From Peptoclostridium sp. (lineage in GTDB: Bacteria; Bacillota; Clostridia; Peptostreptococcales; Peptostreptococcaceae): a stretch of 64,000 nt of DNA. Below are positions 8,420 through 18,537 of the stretch, in pieces. The position numbers and the translations under genes are program-made. The stretch is from assembly GCF_009881055.1 (NCBI RefSeq), contig NZ_WXFG01000029.1, forward strand, positions 124,001 to 188,000, given 5' to 3'. Every line of letters starts with the position of its first letter. Within the stretch, counting starts at the first letter, position 1. The notes below the pieces were generated by a model, which did not search any database, was not told the DNA's origin, and worked only from the letters and a program-made list of their open reading frames with translations.

Positions 8420-8452
8420 AAAAAATGCCCGGCATTTGATTTTGCCGGACAT
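8420..8452 (-). terminator. Rho-independent terminator of the pyrophosphatase gene
   Basis: On the minus strand ATGTCCGGCA pairs with TGCCGGGCAT around an 8-base loop, followed by TTTTT. Confidence 0.8.
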
Positions 8453-8488
8453 TTCCGATTGCTTCAATATTATTTTTTTAACATATGC

Positions 8489-10105
8489 CTATTTCATCAT
8501 GCTTATGGCCTTCATGACAGTCGGTATGACCTGTTTCTTCCTTGAGACTACGCCTTCTCTGAAGCCTCCCTGCTCGAAATCGCCAAGCACTGCTTTCATT
8601 ATCGGGTGCTCCTCCTTGTATATAAGGTATGAGCCGTTCTTGAGAATGTCAGTTATCACAAGGAGCGTGATGTCGTAGCCGCTCTCGTGCTGCACCTTCT
8701 CGACGAAGTCTATGAACTCTTCCTTTCTTTTGAAAACCTCGTCTGTGTCGAGCGTGAACACCTGCGATATTCCAACCTTGAAGCCGTCGAGCGTGAACTC
8801 CTTGAAGTCGTTGTAGAATATCTCGTGCGTAGTCTGTCCGGAAAGCGATGTGCCCTCCCTGAACATGTCCATGGCGTAGGAGTGCGCGTCTATGCCCAGC
8901 ATTTCACTCAGCTTCGCTACTGCCTTCCTGTCGCTTTCTGTAGTCGTAGGCGACTGCAGCAGCAGAGTGTCGGAGAGTATCCCCGATATGAGAAGTCCGC
9001 CAGTCTGATTGTCAAGTTCAACGCCTGCTTCGCCGTACATGCCGTAGACTATTGTGCAGGTGCTGCCCACCGGGATATTCCTGAAGGATATGGGCATTGT
9101 GGTTGATATGTCGCCTATCTTGTGGTGGTCGACAATCTCGAGTATTTCAGCCTCCTCGAGCCCCTTGGCGCTCTGGGCGTACTCGTTGTGATCAACGAGT
9201 ATGACCTTCTTGCGGCCGGGGCTGAGTATGTGCCTTCTGTTGACAAAGCCCTTGTATATGTTGCCGGCCCAGACCACCGGATAGTTGGAATGCCTGTTGG
9301 TCCTCAGCTCATCGGCCAGCTCCTCCATGTATTCTGACTCCCTGAACTTTATTATGTCGTCCGATTTCATTATTGAGGACACGAAGTTGCACTGGCTGAT
9401 TATCTTTGCCGTCGCGAAAGTGTCCTCGGGCGAGCTTATCATTGCAATGCCGGCGGCCGCGGCAGCATCCACGTATGCTTTAGGCACCTTGTTGCCGCCT
9501 GTTATTATTATGAGCCTCACCTTTTTTTCTATGGCCAGGTCTATTATGTCGTAGCGGTCTCCCACTATTACTATGCTGTTTTCATTCAGCAGCCCTACAT
9601 TTTTGAGAGTCTCGTAGTAGAATGCGCCTATGAGGACTTCTCCGCTCACCGTGGCCTGCTTGTCCCCGGTGAGGAGCTCGGCATGCAGGTCTTCAAGCAG
9701 GTTGGACATGCTCGTGTCGAGGGTGTAGTGCTCTCCCTTTATTAGCGACATGGCGATGTCCTTCATTGTGAGTATGCCCAGCAGTCTCCTCCCGCCGTCG
9801 AGCACGGGAAGAATCTTTATGCTTTTGGCCTCCATCGTCTTGTATGCCTGCCTAATGGAGCTATTGGAAAGCACGCCCTGGGTCCTTTCGATTTCAAGGT
9901 CCTCTATTTGTATCTTCACGTTTTTTATCTTTTCGGGCATTTGGACGCCCCAGAAGTCGAGTACGTATTCCGTCTCCCTTGACACCTCGTCGAGTATGCA
10001 GGCTCTGGTGTCCATTCCGAGAATGTTTTTTAGTCTCGAGAGTGCTATGGCTGACGCCACAGAGTCCGTGTCCGGATTTTTGTGTCCGAATATAAGTATG
10101 CTCAT
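8489..10105 (-). CDS. ppaC: Manganese-dependent inorganic pyrophosphatase with CBS-DRTGG insert (family II CBS-PPase)
   Basis: A 538-residue soluble enzyme hydrolysing PPi to phosphate. The N-terminal DHH-family motif GHKNPDTDS (residues 7-15) and the later LVDHNE and VDHHKIGD motifs supply the metal ligands. The C-terminal DHHA2 part ends in the family SRKKQ signature. Plain family II enzymes are about 310 residues. The extra length between the DHH motifs carries a pair of CBS regions (about 70-125 and 250-300) flanking a DRTGG-like region. In characterised clostridial relatives this insert binds adenine nucleotides, so AMP/ADP inhibition and activation by adenosine polyphosphates is expected. 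AGGTAGGG precedes the ATG. It is separated from the class IV aminotransferase by about 50 bases and may be read with it. Confidence 0.92.
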   Translation of the reverse strand: MSILIFGHKNPDTDSVASAIALSRLKNILGMDTRACILDEVSRETEYVLDFWGVQMPEKIKNVKIQIEDLEIERTQGVLSNSSIRQAYKTMEAKSIKILPVLDGGRRLLGILTMKDIAMSLIKGEHYTLDTSMSNLLEDLHAELLTGDKQATVSGEVLIGAFYYETLKNVGLLNENSIVIVGDRYDIIDLAIEKKVRLIIITGGNKVPKAYVDAAAAAGIAMISSPEDTFATAKIISQCNFVSSIMKSDDIIKFRESEYMEELADELRTNRHSNYPVVWAGNIYKGFVNRRHILSPGRKKVILVDHNEYAQSAKGLEEAEILEIVDHHKIGDISTTMPISFRNIPVGSTCTIVYGMYGEAGVELDNQTGGLLISGILSDTLLLQSPTTTESDRKAVAKLSEMLGIDAHSYAMDMFREGTSLSGQTTHEIFYNDFKEFTLDGFKVGISQVFTLDTDEVFKRKEEFIDFVEKVQHESGYDITLLVITDILKNGSYLIYKEEHPIMKAVLGDFEQGGFREGVVSRKKQVIPTVMKAISMMK

Positions 10106-10153
10106 AATTTATTCCCTACCTTGTCATTATTGCAATATGCACTCTTTATTATA

Positions 10154-11023
10154 TTACATTTCCTGTAGAAGTCTATTGTCTTTTTCAACTTCGAGCTTTT
10201 TGCGTTCTATATAGTCGGTTGCCTTGGACTTCATGAAGTTTATGAGCTTAATTATGGTCATGTCGCTTGCGGATCCCAGCTTGATGTCGTCTATTGTGGC
10301 TATCGGCAGCACGCTTATCGAAGTGCCTGTTATGAAGGCTCCGTCAAAATCCTTTATCTCGGCTGCGGCTATTTCCTTTTCGATTACTTCTATGGAATGT
10401 TCCCTGCATATTTCAAGCAGATTTTTTCTGGTGATTCCCAGAAGCACGTTTTCTGACGGCGGTGTATAAAGCTTTCCGTCCTTTATGAAAAACAGGTTCG
10501 ACCTGCTTCCCTCGGTTATGTTTCCATGCTCGTCAACAAGCAGTGCCTCGTATGCTCCGACTTTCTCCCTCTCCCTGTTTATGGCCTGCCTCTGCTCCCT
10601 GACCATCGTCTTTGCATGGGGATTTTCCCGCATCGTTTTGTAGAGCATTGTATGAACTCCGTTCTGGTACATCTCTATAGGCGGATAGAAGCTGTTTATG
10701 AAGTATGCCGCAAAATCGCACCCGCCTGCCACGAAGTTTGTAGCTACGAGCTTTATGTTCATGTTGTTTTCGCTGTTCCTCTCTATCAGCTGATTTATGA
10801 CATCCTCCACAAGCTCTATGTCAAGGCTGAAGGTGTGTCCCAGAAGCTTTGCCGAATTTCTCATCCTCTCGACATGATCCTCAATATATACTGCGACGCC
10901 GTCCCTTATTCTCACTACCTCGTATACAGTGTCGCCCCACATGTACTCGAGCGGATTGATCTCCTTTGTTGACATGAACTTTCCATTCAGGTAGATGTAG
11001 TTTCTGATGGCTTCGTTTTTCAT
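10154..11023 (-). CDS. Class IV PLP-dependent aminotransferase (BCAT / D-amino acid aminotransferase / ADC lyase family)
   Basis: A 289-residue fold-type IV PLP enzyme. The N-terminal YIYLNGKF and the DTVYEVVRIRDG segment, the EALLVDEHGNITEGSRSNLFF signature and the LYTPP motif are typical. The PLP lysine is probably the K of AKTMVREQ, whose spacing to the EALL motif equals that in E. coli PabC. The family includes branched-chain aminotransferase, D-amino acid aminotransferase and 4-amino-4-deoxychorismate lyase. No folate or branched-chain genes lie nearby to decide between them, so substrate is left open. It starts next to a long intergenic region shared with the divergent glpK gene. Confidence 0.8.
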   Translation of the reverse strand: MKNEAIRNYIYLNGKFMSTKEINPLEYMWGDTVYEVVRIRDGVAVYIEDHVERMRNSAKLLGHTFSLDIELVEDVINQLIERNSENNMNIKLVATNFVAGGCDFAAYFINSFYPPIEMYQNGVHTMLYKTMRENPHAKTMVREQRQAINREREKVGAYEALLVDEHGNITEGSRSNLFFIKDGKLYTPPSENVLLGITRKNLLEICREHSIEVIEKEIAAAEIKDFDGAFITGTSISVLPIATIDDIKLGSASDMTIIKLINFMKSKATDYIERKKLEVEKDNRLLQEM

Positions 11024-11063
11024 TTTGTTCTCCTCCCCGGATATATCATTTTTTTTATGTAGA

Positions 11064-11093
11064 TTGACTTTTGTTTGTTCATTTGTGTATTAA
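11064..11093 (+). promoter_or_regulatory. Putative promoter of glpK
   Basis: TTGACT (11064-11069) and TATTAA (11088-11093) are 18 bases apart, about 80 bases before the glpK start codon. Confidence 0.35.
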
Positions 11094-11146
11094 TAATATT
11101 ATAATTGCTTTATAGGATATATACCAACTTAAGGGCCCCAACATAA

Positions 11147-12673
<1,527 letters not shown>

Positions 12674-12734
12674 CGCACTCCTATTCCAGTGCGTAATCGA
12701 TGAAATAGGCAAGGGCCCGCAAATGCGGGCCCTT
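12674..12734. terminator. Hairpins between convergent glpK and panD
   Basis: Two hairpins follow glpK: CGCACT/AGTGCG (12674-12693) and the strong AAGGGCCCGC/GCGGGCCCTT (12711-12734). Neither has a long T-run, but the second lies between convergent genes and probably stops transcription from both sides. Confidence 0.5.
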
Positions 12735-12759
12735 AAAGGTTCTACTGTGTTAGCGATTG

Positions 12760-13143
12760 CTATTTGATATCGCCATGATCCTCGTGGTCTGTCGTTTCGA
12801 CCACCCTATTGTGGTTGTCCACGAATACAACCTTAGGTTTGAATGTCTTCACCTCTTCGCTGTCGAGCCAGCAGTAGGCTATTATAATAACGCTGTCCCC
12901 GGGATGCACATGCCTTGCGGCCGCTCCATTCAGACAGATTACGCCGCTGTCCCTCTCGCCTTCTATGACGTATGTCTCGAGTCTGGCGCCGTTGTTGTTG
13001 TTAACTATCTGGACTCTCTCGCCGGGAAGTATTCCCGCCGCGTCCATAAGTGTCCTGTCTATAGTTATGCTGCCCACATAGTTGAGGTTGGCCTCTGTAA
13101 CTGTGGCCCTGTGTATCTTGCCTTTGAACATGTTTAGAAACAT
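12760..13143 (-). CDS. panD: Aspartate 1-decarboxylase proenzyme
   Basis: The 127-residue protein makes beta-alanine from L-aspartate for pantothenate synthesis. It is a pyruvoyl enzyme: the chain is expected to cleave itself between Gly24 and Ser25 in the NYVGSITID segment, turning the serine into the pyruvoyl group. Other family features are the [10 protein letters not shown] start and the [13 protein letters not shown] segment. GGAGG lies 9 bases before the chosen ATG at 13143, 4 bases after the panC stop; an internal Met at residue 5 is possible. The C-terminal tail is acidic and histidine-containing ([12 protein letters not shown]), an extension beyond the core. It is the last gene of the panGBCD operon. 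Confidence 0.95.
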   Translation of the reverse strand: MFLNMFKGKIHRATVTEANLNYVGSITIDRTLMDAAGILPGERVQIVNNNNGARLETYVIEGERDSGVICLNGAAARHVHPGDSVIIIAYCWLDSEEVKTFKPKVVFVDNHNRVVETTDHEDHGDIK

Positions 13144-13147
13144 ACTT

Positions 13148-13996
13148 CTATACCTCCGCGACTATATTGTCTATTAGTCTTGTCTTGCCTATCTTTACGG
13201 CTATTGCGATGAGCGCCCTGTCGCTTATGAAGCTTAGCGGCTCCATTGTATCCGGGTCTACTATTTCTATATAGTCTATGCTTGCGCTTTCTATTCCGCT
13301 AAATCTTGATTCAATATAGCGTCTTACCGCGTCTGCGCTCTTCTCTCCCGCCGATATCAGGCCCACTGCTCCAAACAAAGATGATGACAGCGTCAGCGCA
13401 TCCTGCCTCTCGCTCGGGCTAAGGTAGGTGTTTCTCGAGCTCAGGGCCAGTCCGTCGGCTTCCCTTACTATAGGACAAGCTATCACCTGCACATCCTGGT
13501 TCATGTCCCTTACCATCTTCTTTATTACCGCCACTTGCTGGGCGTCCTTTTGTCCAAAGTATGCGCGCTCTGGCCTTACTATATTGAAGAGCTTTGTCAC
13601 CACTGTCGCAACGCCCCTAAAGTGTATAGGCCTTGACTTGCCGCAAAGGCCTGCAGTCACGCCGCCTTCAACTGTGACATATGTGGAATAGTCCTGCGGA
13701 TACATCTCGCTCGATTCGGGTGCAAACACCACGTCGACTCCGGCCTCCTCGCAGAGCTTAAGGTCCCTTTCAAGGTCCCTCGGATACGAGTCAAGATCCT
13801 CTGTAGGCCCAAACTGCGTCGGGTTCACGAATATGCTCACCGCCAGAAAGTCATTCTCTTTCCTGGCCTTTTTCATAAGCGATATGTGGCCTTCGTGCAG
13901 GTATCCCATTGTAGGCACAAAGCCTACGCTCTTGTCTTCCCTGGATGCTCCTCTTGTTATGGCCTTGATCTCTTCAATCTTGCGCACTAGCTGCAT
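13148..13996 (-). CDS. panC: Pantothenate synthetase (pantoate-beta-alanine ligase)
   Basis: A 282-residue cytoplasmic ligase that joins pantoate and beta-alanine with ATP, through a pantoyl-adenylate. The [17 protein letters not shown] segment contains the HxGH nucleotidylyl-transferase motif, and the later [13 protein letters not shown] segment contains the KMSKS-like region. [17 protein letters not shown] is the pantoate-binding stretch. Full length. It lies 24 bases after panB and 4 bases before panD. Confidence 0.96.
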   Translation of the reverse strand: MQLVRKIEEIKAITRGASREDKSVGFVPTMGYLHEGHISLMKKARKENDFLAVSIFVNPTQFGPTEDLDSYPRDLERDLKLCEEAGVDVVFAPESSEMYPQDYSTYVTVEGGVTAGLCGKSRPIHFRGVATVVTKLFNIVRPERAYFGQKDAQQVAVIKKMVRDMNQDVQVIACPIVREADGLALSSRNTYLSPSERQDALTLSSSLFGAVGLISAGEKSADAVRRYIESRFSGIESASIDYIEIVDPDTMEPLSFISDRALIAIAVKIGKTRLIDNIVAEV

Positions 13997-14020
13997 AAAA
14001 ATTCCTCCAGTTTATTTTTC

Positions 14021-14857
14021 CTAGTATAGCTTGCTGAGTGTTTCATCATCTATTTTGAAGGTGTGCTTTTCCTCGGGGAATGACTTCTCCTGCACCTCTT
14101 GAATATACATCTTTGCGGCCTTTTCTATCTGCTCACCCACCAGTGCGTATCTTTTGGCGAATTTAGGCACCATGTCGCTGTACATGCCTGCCATGTCGTG
14201 CATTACGAGCACCTGGCCATCGCAATCATTGCCGGCCCCTATTCCTATTGTTGGTATGCTGAGTTTTTCGCTTATTAGCTTTGCCAGCTTTGCAGGCACG
14301 CATTCAAGCACTATGGCAAAAACTCCCCCCTCCTGCAGCATAAGCGCATCCTCTATTATTGCCCTGGCCTGCTCTTCGCTCTTGCCCTGCACCTTGAAGC
14401 CGCCCATCATGTTAACCGACTGCGGCGTCAGGCCAAGGTGTCCGACTACAGGTATCTTGGCGTCCAGTATTGCCCTTATCTGCTTAAGTACTTCCCTGCC
14501 ACCCTCTAGCTTTACTGCATGCACACCGCCTTCCTGCACGAGCCTGCCCGCGTTCCTTACGCTCTCCTCTACGCTCACGTGGTATGAAAGGAATGGCATG
14601 TCTCCTATTATGAGGGCTCTTTTGGCTCCTCTTGATACAGCCTTGCAGTGGTGTATCATGTCCTCCAAAGTGACCTGGAGCGTGTTCTCGTAGCCGAGCA
14701 CCACCATTCCAAGAGAGTCTCCTATTAGCAGGCTGTCAACTCCGGCCGTGTCGAGCAGCTTGGCCGTTGTGTAATCGTACGCTGTCAGCATTGAAATCTT
14801 TCTGCCTTCTCTCTTTGATTCCATAAAAGAACTAACTGTAAATTTGTCTTTATTCAT
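14021..14857 (-). CDS. panB: 3-methyl-2-oxobutanoate hydroxymethyltransferase
   Basis: A 278-residue TIM-barrel enzyme that transfers a hydroxymethyl group from 5,10-methylenetetrahydrofolate to 2-oxoisovalerate, giving ketopantoate. Motifs include [32 protein letters not shown], the [11 protein letters not shown] segment and [18 protein letters not shown]. Its start overlaps the end of panG by 8 bases, showing tight coupling. Confidence 0.96.
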   Translation of the reverse strand: MNKDKFTVSSFMESKREGRKISMLTAYDYTTAKLLDTAGVDSLLIGDSLGMVVLGYENTLQVTLEDMIHHCKAVSRGAKRALIIGDMPFLSYHVSVEESVRNAGRLVQEGGVHAVKLEGGREVLKQIRAILDAKIPVVGHLGLTPQSVNMMGGFKVQGKSEEQARAIIEDALMLQEGGVFAIVLECVPAKLAKLISEKLSIPTIGIGAGNDCDGQVLVMHDMAGMYSDMVPKFAKRYALVGEQIEKAAKMYIQEVQEKSFPEEKHTFKIDDETLSKLY

Positions 14858-15731
14858 GTCTGCCGCGCTCCTTTAGAATTTTTTCGATTTCAACCAGCCT
14901 TTCTGGACTTTGGATGGTTTTGCCCGCTATCTGTGCTGCCCTAAGGCCCAATTCGCAGTAGAGCCTTTGCACATTTTCAAGCGCCGACTCTTCAAGAGCC
15001 GCCATGTGCCGCCTTACTGTGTCGGCGTCACCTCTGGCAATGGGGCCTGTGAGCGATTTTTCAATGCCAAGGAGTGATATGTTGTCGAGTGTGCCGTCGG
15101 CGAGCGGCCTCATCGCCTCGAAGGCCCGTGCTTTGTCGATGCCAATGTGCTCCATTATCTCGAGTACGCATGAAAAGAGCGAGACTGCGTAGTTGGATGC
15201 AAAGCATGCCGCAGCATGATAGAGAGGCTTGCTCTCCTTGCTTATCTTGAAACAGCTGTTGCCTGTGCTTTCAAGCAGCCCCTCTATTACTGTCAGTCCT
15301 TCGCCCTCGCCTTCAAGCGTGAATACTGTCCTGTGGAGCTTCTCGGCGGCCTCCTGCGGATCTGCAAACGACTGCAGCGGATGGAGCGAAGCGATTGAGC
15401 TTCCCGCCTCCCTGGCGCTTTGCAGCTCCTGCGATGAGAGCGCACCGCTAAGGTGCACCACCGTGTGACTTTCCGTAAAAAGTCCTGCCGCGGCCATCTG
15501 CTCACACACGCTTCTTATGCTTCCGTCCGGCGTGGCTATGAAAATCAAGTCCGAACCCTCAGCAACCTGCCTCGCATCGCACGCTTTCGAGGCCGTTATT
15601 CTCGCGGCCTTCTGTGCCGAGGCTGCACTTTTGCTGCTGTAGCCTGTGATTTCAAAGCCGCAGCTTACAAGGTATATTCCCAGTGCCGTGGCCGTCTTGC
15701 CTGCGCCGACAAATCCTATTCTCAGACCCAC
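14850..15731 (-). CDS. panG: Rossmann/DUF2520 protein, probable PanG-type ketopantoate reductase
   Basis: This 293-residue protein starts [17 protein letters not shown], a GxGxxx NAD(P)-binding loop, followed by a DUF2520-type C-terminal helical domain ([20 protein letters not shown]). Proteins of this type have been shown in Francisella and some Gram-positives to reduce ketopantoate to pantoate and to replace PanE. Here it is the first gene of a panG-panB-panC-panD unit that lacks panE, and it overlaps panB by 8 bases, so the reductase role fits the missing step. It starts with GTG; AGGGAG lies 8 bases upstream. A strong minus-strand terminator ends only about 25 bases before this start, hinting at transcription attenuation. 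Confidence 0.85.
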   Translation of the reverse strand: MGLRIGFVGAGKTATALGIYLVSCGFEITGYSSKSAASAQKAARITASKACDARQVAEGSDLIFIATPDGSIRSVCEQMAAAGLFTESHTVVHLSGALSSQELQSAREAGSSIASLHPLQSFADPQEAAEKLHRTVFTLEGEGEGLTVIEGLLESTGNSCFKISKESKPLYHAAACFASNYAVSLFSCVLEIMEHIGIDKARAFEAMRPLADGTLDNISLLGIEKSLTGPIARGDADTVRRHMAALEESALENVQRLYCELGLRAAQIAGKTIQSPERLVEIEKILKERGRHE

Positions 15732-15754
15732 AACTTCATCTCCCTTGGCTTTTA

Positions 15755-15968
15755 TCCATAAAAAAAGCTCTTTTTATTTTCGATTTGAATCGAAGATAAA
15801 AAGAGCTTGTCATTCCAAATAAACACGCCTTAAACAGCCTGTTGCATAACATGTGCCCCAGCGGCTGTAAAACTTGTTCTCTCTTCAGTCTCCGTCCAGA
15901 AGGATCAAAGCAGAAATTGAATTTTAGTGTGATTTCAAATCGAGTTCGACTCCTGCGGATGCCGTCTC
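15755..15968 (-). ncRNA. Candidate structured leader or small RNA before the pan operon
   Basis: A region of about 210 bases on the minus strand has its own promoter (TTGTAG, 17 bases, TAAAAT) and ends in a strong terminator. Hairpins visible include GAGT/ACTC around CGA (about 15940-15952) and ACAGCC pairing with GGCTGT (about 15836-15870). It encodes no convincing protein. It does not match the T-box, TPP, FMN, SAM, cobalamin, lysine or glycine riboswitch consensus as I know them. Either it is a leader that controls the pan operon by attenuation (a 'pan' RNA motif is known in front of such operons, but I cannot recall its sequence well enough to match it), or it is an independent small RNA. 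Confidence 0.4.
15758..15809 (-). terminator. Strong terminator/attenuator upstream of panG
   Basis: On the minus strand AAGCTCTTTTTATCTTCGATT pairs almost perfectly with the following AATCGAAAATAAAAAGAGCTT and is followed by TTTTT. It lies between the promoter at 15975-16003 and the panG start at 15731. Confidence 0.8.
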
Positions 15969-15974
15969 AGCAAT

Positions 15975-16003
15975 ATTTTAACATACTCTTAAAGATGCTA
16001 CAA
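15975..16003 (-). promoter_or_regulatory. Putative promoter of the pan leader RNA
   Basis: On the minus strand TTGTAG (16003-15998) and TAAAAT (15980-15975) are 17 bases apart. Transcription would start near 15968, about 240 bases before panG. Confidence 0.45.
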
Positions 16004-16100
16004 ATATTATTTTTCCGAGTCTAATATTCGGAATTTTCCGCCAAAATCACATATCATTCTGTCTGCTTCTATCTGAGCTGTGCCGAAGAGCTGCTTAGTG

Positions 16101-16661
16101 CTATTCCGTTTCAATCATGTCAAGGTAGGCCTGGTTGTTGCTTTTTGATATGTATATGCCCGTTGCAATTATGTTCGTTATTTCCTCGGCCATCTCGTAT
16201 ACAAGCCCAAGCCGGGTGCACTGGAGCACCATGTTCTCCATGCCAAGCGCCGAACCCACGTTGACTACGCCGTATATCGATATATTGCCCACTGATGCTA
16301 TGTCCTTGCCCACTCCCGCTCCGGGCCGCAGGCCTCCGCTTCTTAGCACTATTCTCCCGACTTCATCCGTCCTTCCAAGGCTCGCGTCTATTGCCACCAC
16401 GAAGCAGTCTGATGCTGTATAGTGCTGGTGGAACTTGTCAAGATTCAGAGCGTGCAGCGGCTCCTTGAGCGTGCCTACAATCTCGAACTCGTCATATCTT
16501 CTTAGCCTTGAAGAGAGCATGTGTCCCACAAGCGGTCCCAGACTGTCTCCTGTGCTTCTGTCGCTGCCTATGCACGCAAAGACTATCCGCTTTTTCCCGT
16601 CGATAGCCCCTTTTATGCTCTTTGCGAATCTGAAAACCATCTGGGTCTTTTCTCCGAACAC
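16101..16661 (-). CDS. yyaC: Spore protein YyaC
   Basis: A 186-residue protein of the YyaC family, related to germination-protease-like hydrogenase-maturation-protease folds and found almost only in endospore formers. Recognisable segments are FACIGSDRSTGDSLGPLVG, GTLKEPLHALNL and VAIDASLGR. The GTG at 16661 is chosen as start because AGAGGGGGGAGA lies just before it; a GTG at 16727 in the same frame has no such site. Its presence implies the organism can sporulate. Its exact biochemical role is not known. It lies 86 bases after bioB. Confidence 0.85.
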   Translation of the reverse strand: MFGEKTQMVFRFAKSIKGAIDGKKRIVFACIGSDRSTGDSLGPLVGHMLSSRLRRYDEFEIVGTLKEPLHALNLDKFHQHYTASDCFVVAIDASLGRTDEVGRIVLRSGGLRPGAGVGKDIASVGNISIYGVVNVGSALGMENMVLQCTRLGLVYEMAEEITNIIATGIYISKSNNQAYLDMIETE

Positions 16662-16747
16662 CGTTCTCCCCCCTCTGCGTATAAAAGTCTTAATTATATA
16701 CCCAAACGGCGATGGTGTTAAAACCACTCAGTTTTCATATTGCTGCG

Positions 16748-17734
16748 TTATATCGAAGGTGACAGCCCAAGCCCCGAAAGCAGCCTTTTGTCCTCTTGTA
16801 TGTTGCTGCCTACCGAGGTCAGGTAGTCGCCCACTATCGCTGCGCTTGCGCAGCATCTGAAGCCCTCGCCCTGCATGTCTCCAAGCAGCATCCTGCCGCC
16901 GGCGAATCTTATGTGTGCCATAGGCAGGATTAGCTTCATTACCGCCATTGTCTTTAGAATCTCTTCCTTTGTCAGACAAGGCGAATTCTCGAGCGGCGTC
17001 CCCTTTACAGGCATTAGTATGTTTACTGGCACCGATTTTATTCCAAGGCCTGACGCCTCCATTGCCATGTCGATGCGGTCAGGCCGGCTCTCTCCAAGCC
17101 CTATTATGCCACCGCAACAAACGTCAAGCCCGGCTTTCTGCGCCGCTCTTATCGTATCCAGCCGGTCGTCGTACGTGTGGGTTGTGCATATGCTCTCGTA
17201 GTTGCTTCTTGAGGTTTCTATGTTGTGGTGGTATGTGCTGACACCGGCCTGCCTGAGCTCTCTTGCCTGGCTAAGGTCTATTATTCCGTGGGAAGCGCAA
17301 AGCATGAGGCTTGTGTCCTCCGACAGCCTGCTGTATATTGAGCAGAGCGCCTCTAGCTCATCATCGCTTTCTATGCCCCTGCCGCTTGTGACAAGCGAGA
17401 ATTTCCTTACGCCCTTGCTCTCGGCCTCCCTGGCATTTTCCAGTATCTCGTCATAGCTCAAAAGGCCGTATTCGTCAGAGCCGGTCGCGTAATGCGCTGA
17501 CTGCGAGCAGTACTTGCAGTCCTCGGAGCATCTGCCTGATTTGGCGTTTATTATGCTGCAAAATTCGACGCTGTTTTTGAAGCTGCTTTCCTTGACCTTT
17601 CTTGCCGCTTCGAGCAGCTCCTGGAACAGCTCCTGCGAGGAGTCTGCAATTTCAAAAAGTCTTATTGCCTCGTCTCTTGTGATTTTTTCTCCTGCAATTG
17701 ATTTGTTTTCTATTTCCCTTATGAATTGCCTCAT
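16748..17734 (-). CDS. bioB: Biotin synthase
   Basis: This 328-residue radical SAM enzyme inserts sulfur into dethiobiotin to make biotin. The SAM-binding cluster motif CxxxCxxC is C69-C73-C76 in the SGRCSEDCKYCSQ segment. The YHHNIETSRSNY and GLGES segments are typical; the last bears on SAM and dethiobiotin binding. AGGAGG sits 5 bases before the ATG. It follows bioY by 35 bases. No bioA, bioD, bioF or bioW is seen in the window, so this unit could serve conversion of imported or separately made dethiobiotin. Confidence 0.95.
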   Translation of the reverse strand: MRQFIREIENKSIAGEKITRDEAIRLFEIADSSQELFQELLEAARKVKESSFKNSVEFCSIINAKSGRCSEDCKYCSQSAHYATGSDEYGLLSYDEILENAREAESKGVRKFSLVTSGRGIESDDELEALCSIYSRLSEDTSLMLCASHGIIDLSQARELRQAGVSTYHHNIETSRSNYESICTTHTYDDRLDTIRAAQKAGLDVCCGGIIGLGESRPDRIDMAMEASGLGIKSVPVNILMPVKGTPLENSPCLTKEEILKTMAVMKLILPMAHIRFAGGRMLLGDMQGEGFRCCASAAIVGDYLTSVGSNIQEDKRLLSGLGLSPSI

Positions 17735-17769
17735 ATAGTCCTCCTACGCTCCATCTTTTGCTGGCTTTT

Positions 17770-18333
17770 CTAGCTGGCTCTGGCATAGCCTGCGCGCCTA
17801 AGCGCCGGAACCACATATACGGCAGTGGCTGCAATCAATACGCTCTGCAGCAAATCAGTGGTGATGTAAGGCAGGAATCCCGCTGCTATCGCGGCCTGTA
17901 CGCTCATGGCCTTGCCCATGTAAAGGTTTACAATCATGTAGAGATAGCTCACGCCTACCAGATAAACGAATGCAAGTCCTGCTATGACTGCAGGAAGCAC
18001 GCTCTTGAAACTGATCTTCTTTTGATTTTCAGTAAACTTTCCAACTATATACGAGCAGCCCATGAAACCGAGCAGGTATCCAAAAGTAGGCTGGAAGATG
18101 TATGTAAGTCCTCCGCCGTTTGCAAATATAGGTATGCCCGCAAGACCTATGCCCACGTAGAGCAGCTGCGAATAGAGGCCGTGCCTTGAACCCAGGAACA
18201 TTCCCGCGTATGCGCAAAATATGAACTGCATCGTGAAAGGAACTATCGGCGTTGGTATCTTTATGAATGCGCCTATTGCAGTGAGTGCTGCGAACATTGA
18301 AATAAGTATCATGTCTCTTGTTTGAATTTTCAT
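17770..18333 (-). CDS. bioY: Biotin transporter S component BioY
   Basis: A 187-residue membrane protein, the substrate-binding unit of an ECF-type biotin importer. About six hydrophobic segments are seen; the family signature region is PTFGYLLGFMGCSYIVG. It would work with shared EcfA/EcfT energy-coupling proteins, not encoded here. It is the first gene of the bioY-bioB unit, and a BirA-like palindrome overlaps its promoter. The start is preceded by GGGAGGAG. Confidence 0.93.
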   Translation of the reverse strand: MKIQTRDMILISMFAALTAIGAFIKIPTPIVPFTMQFIFCAYAGMFLGSRHGLYSQLLYVGIGLAGIPIFANGGGLTYIFQPTFGYLLGFMGCSYIVGKFTENQKKISFKSVLPAVIAGLAFVYLVGVSYLYMIVNLYMGKAMSVQAAIAAGFLPYITTDLLQSVLIAATAVYVVPALRRAGYARAS

Positions 18334-18354
18334 GTTTCTTTTCTCCTCCCAATT

Positions 18355-18384
18355 TGTAAACCAATATTTTTATTATAGTTTACA
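18355..18384. promoter_or_regulatory. Probable BirA operator of bioY-bioB
   Basis: TGTAAAC (18355-18361) and GTTTACA (18378-18384) form an inverted repeat with a 16-base spacer, the layout of BirA (biotin repressor) sites. It covers the -10 region and likely start point of the bioY promoter, so biotin-loaded BirA would block transcription. A further GTTTACAA half-site occurs at about 18423. Confidence 0.7.
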
Positions 18385-18405
18385 TTCAGGCGCGCCCATT
18401 GTCAA
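18377..18405 (-). promoter_or_regulatory. Putative promoter of bioY-bioB
   Basis: On the minus strand a perfect TTGACA (18405-18400) is 17 bases from TAAACT (18382-18377); a TATAAT follows directly at 18377-18372. Confidence 0.5.
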
Positions 18406-18447
18406 CACCATTTACATTTCAAGTTTACAATAGATATTTACAGCCTG

Positions 18448-18480
18448 CAAAAAGCCGGCTGATTGTCGCTTCAGCCGGCC
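18448..18480 (-). terminator. Rho-independent terminator of carB
   Basis: On the minus strand GCCGGCTGA pairs with TCAGCCGGC around an 8-base loop, followed by TTTTT. Confidence 0.8.
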
Positions 18481-18537
18481 CTGATTTACAAAAGCATTTT
18501 CAGTTAATTATATGGTAGCTTTGCTGCTCCTTGCGGC

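Noticed and set aside
15935..15966. tRNA or tmRNA T-arm-like string (GAGTTCGACTCCTGCGGATGCC) on the plus strand
   Set aside because: The stem does not extend to five pairs, no matching acceptor 5' strand (GGCATCC) is found 70-95 bases upstream, and no CCA or D-arm is seen.
15755..15968. Reading the pan leader as a T-box or known riboswitch
   Set aside because: No GGTGGNACC core and no hallmark of TPP, FMN, SAM, cobalamin, lysine, glycine or c-di-GMP aptamers could be found.
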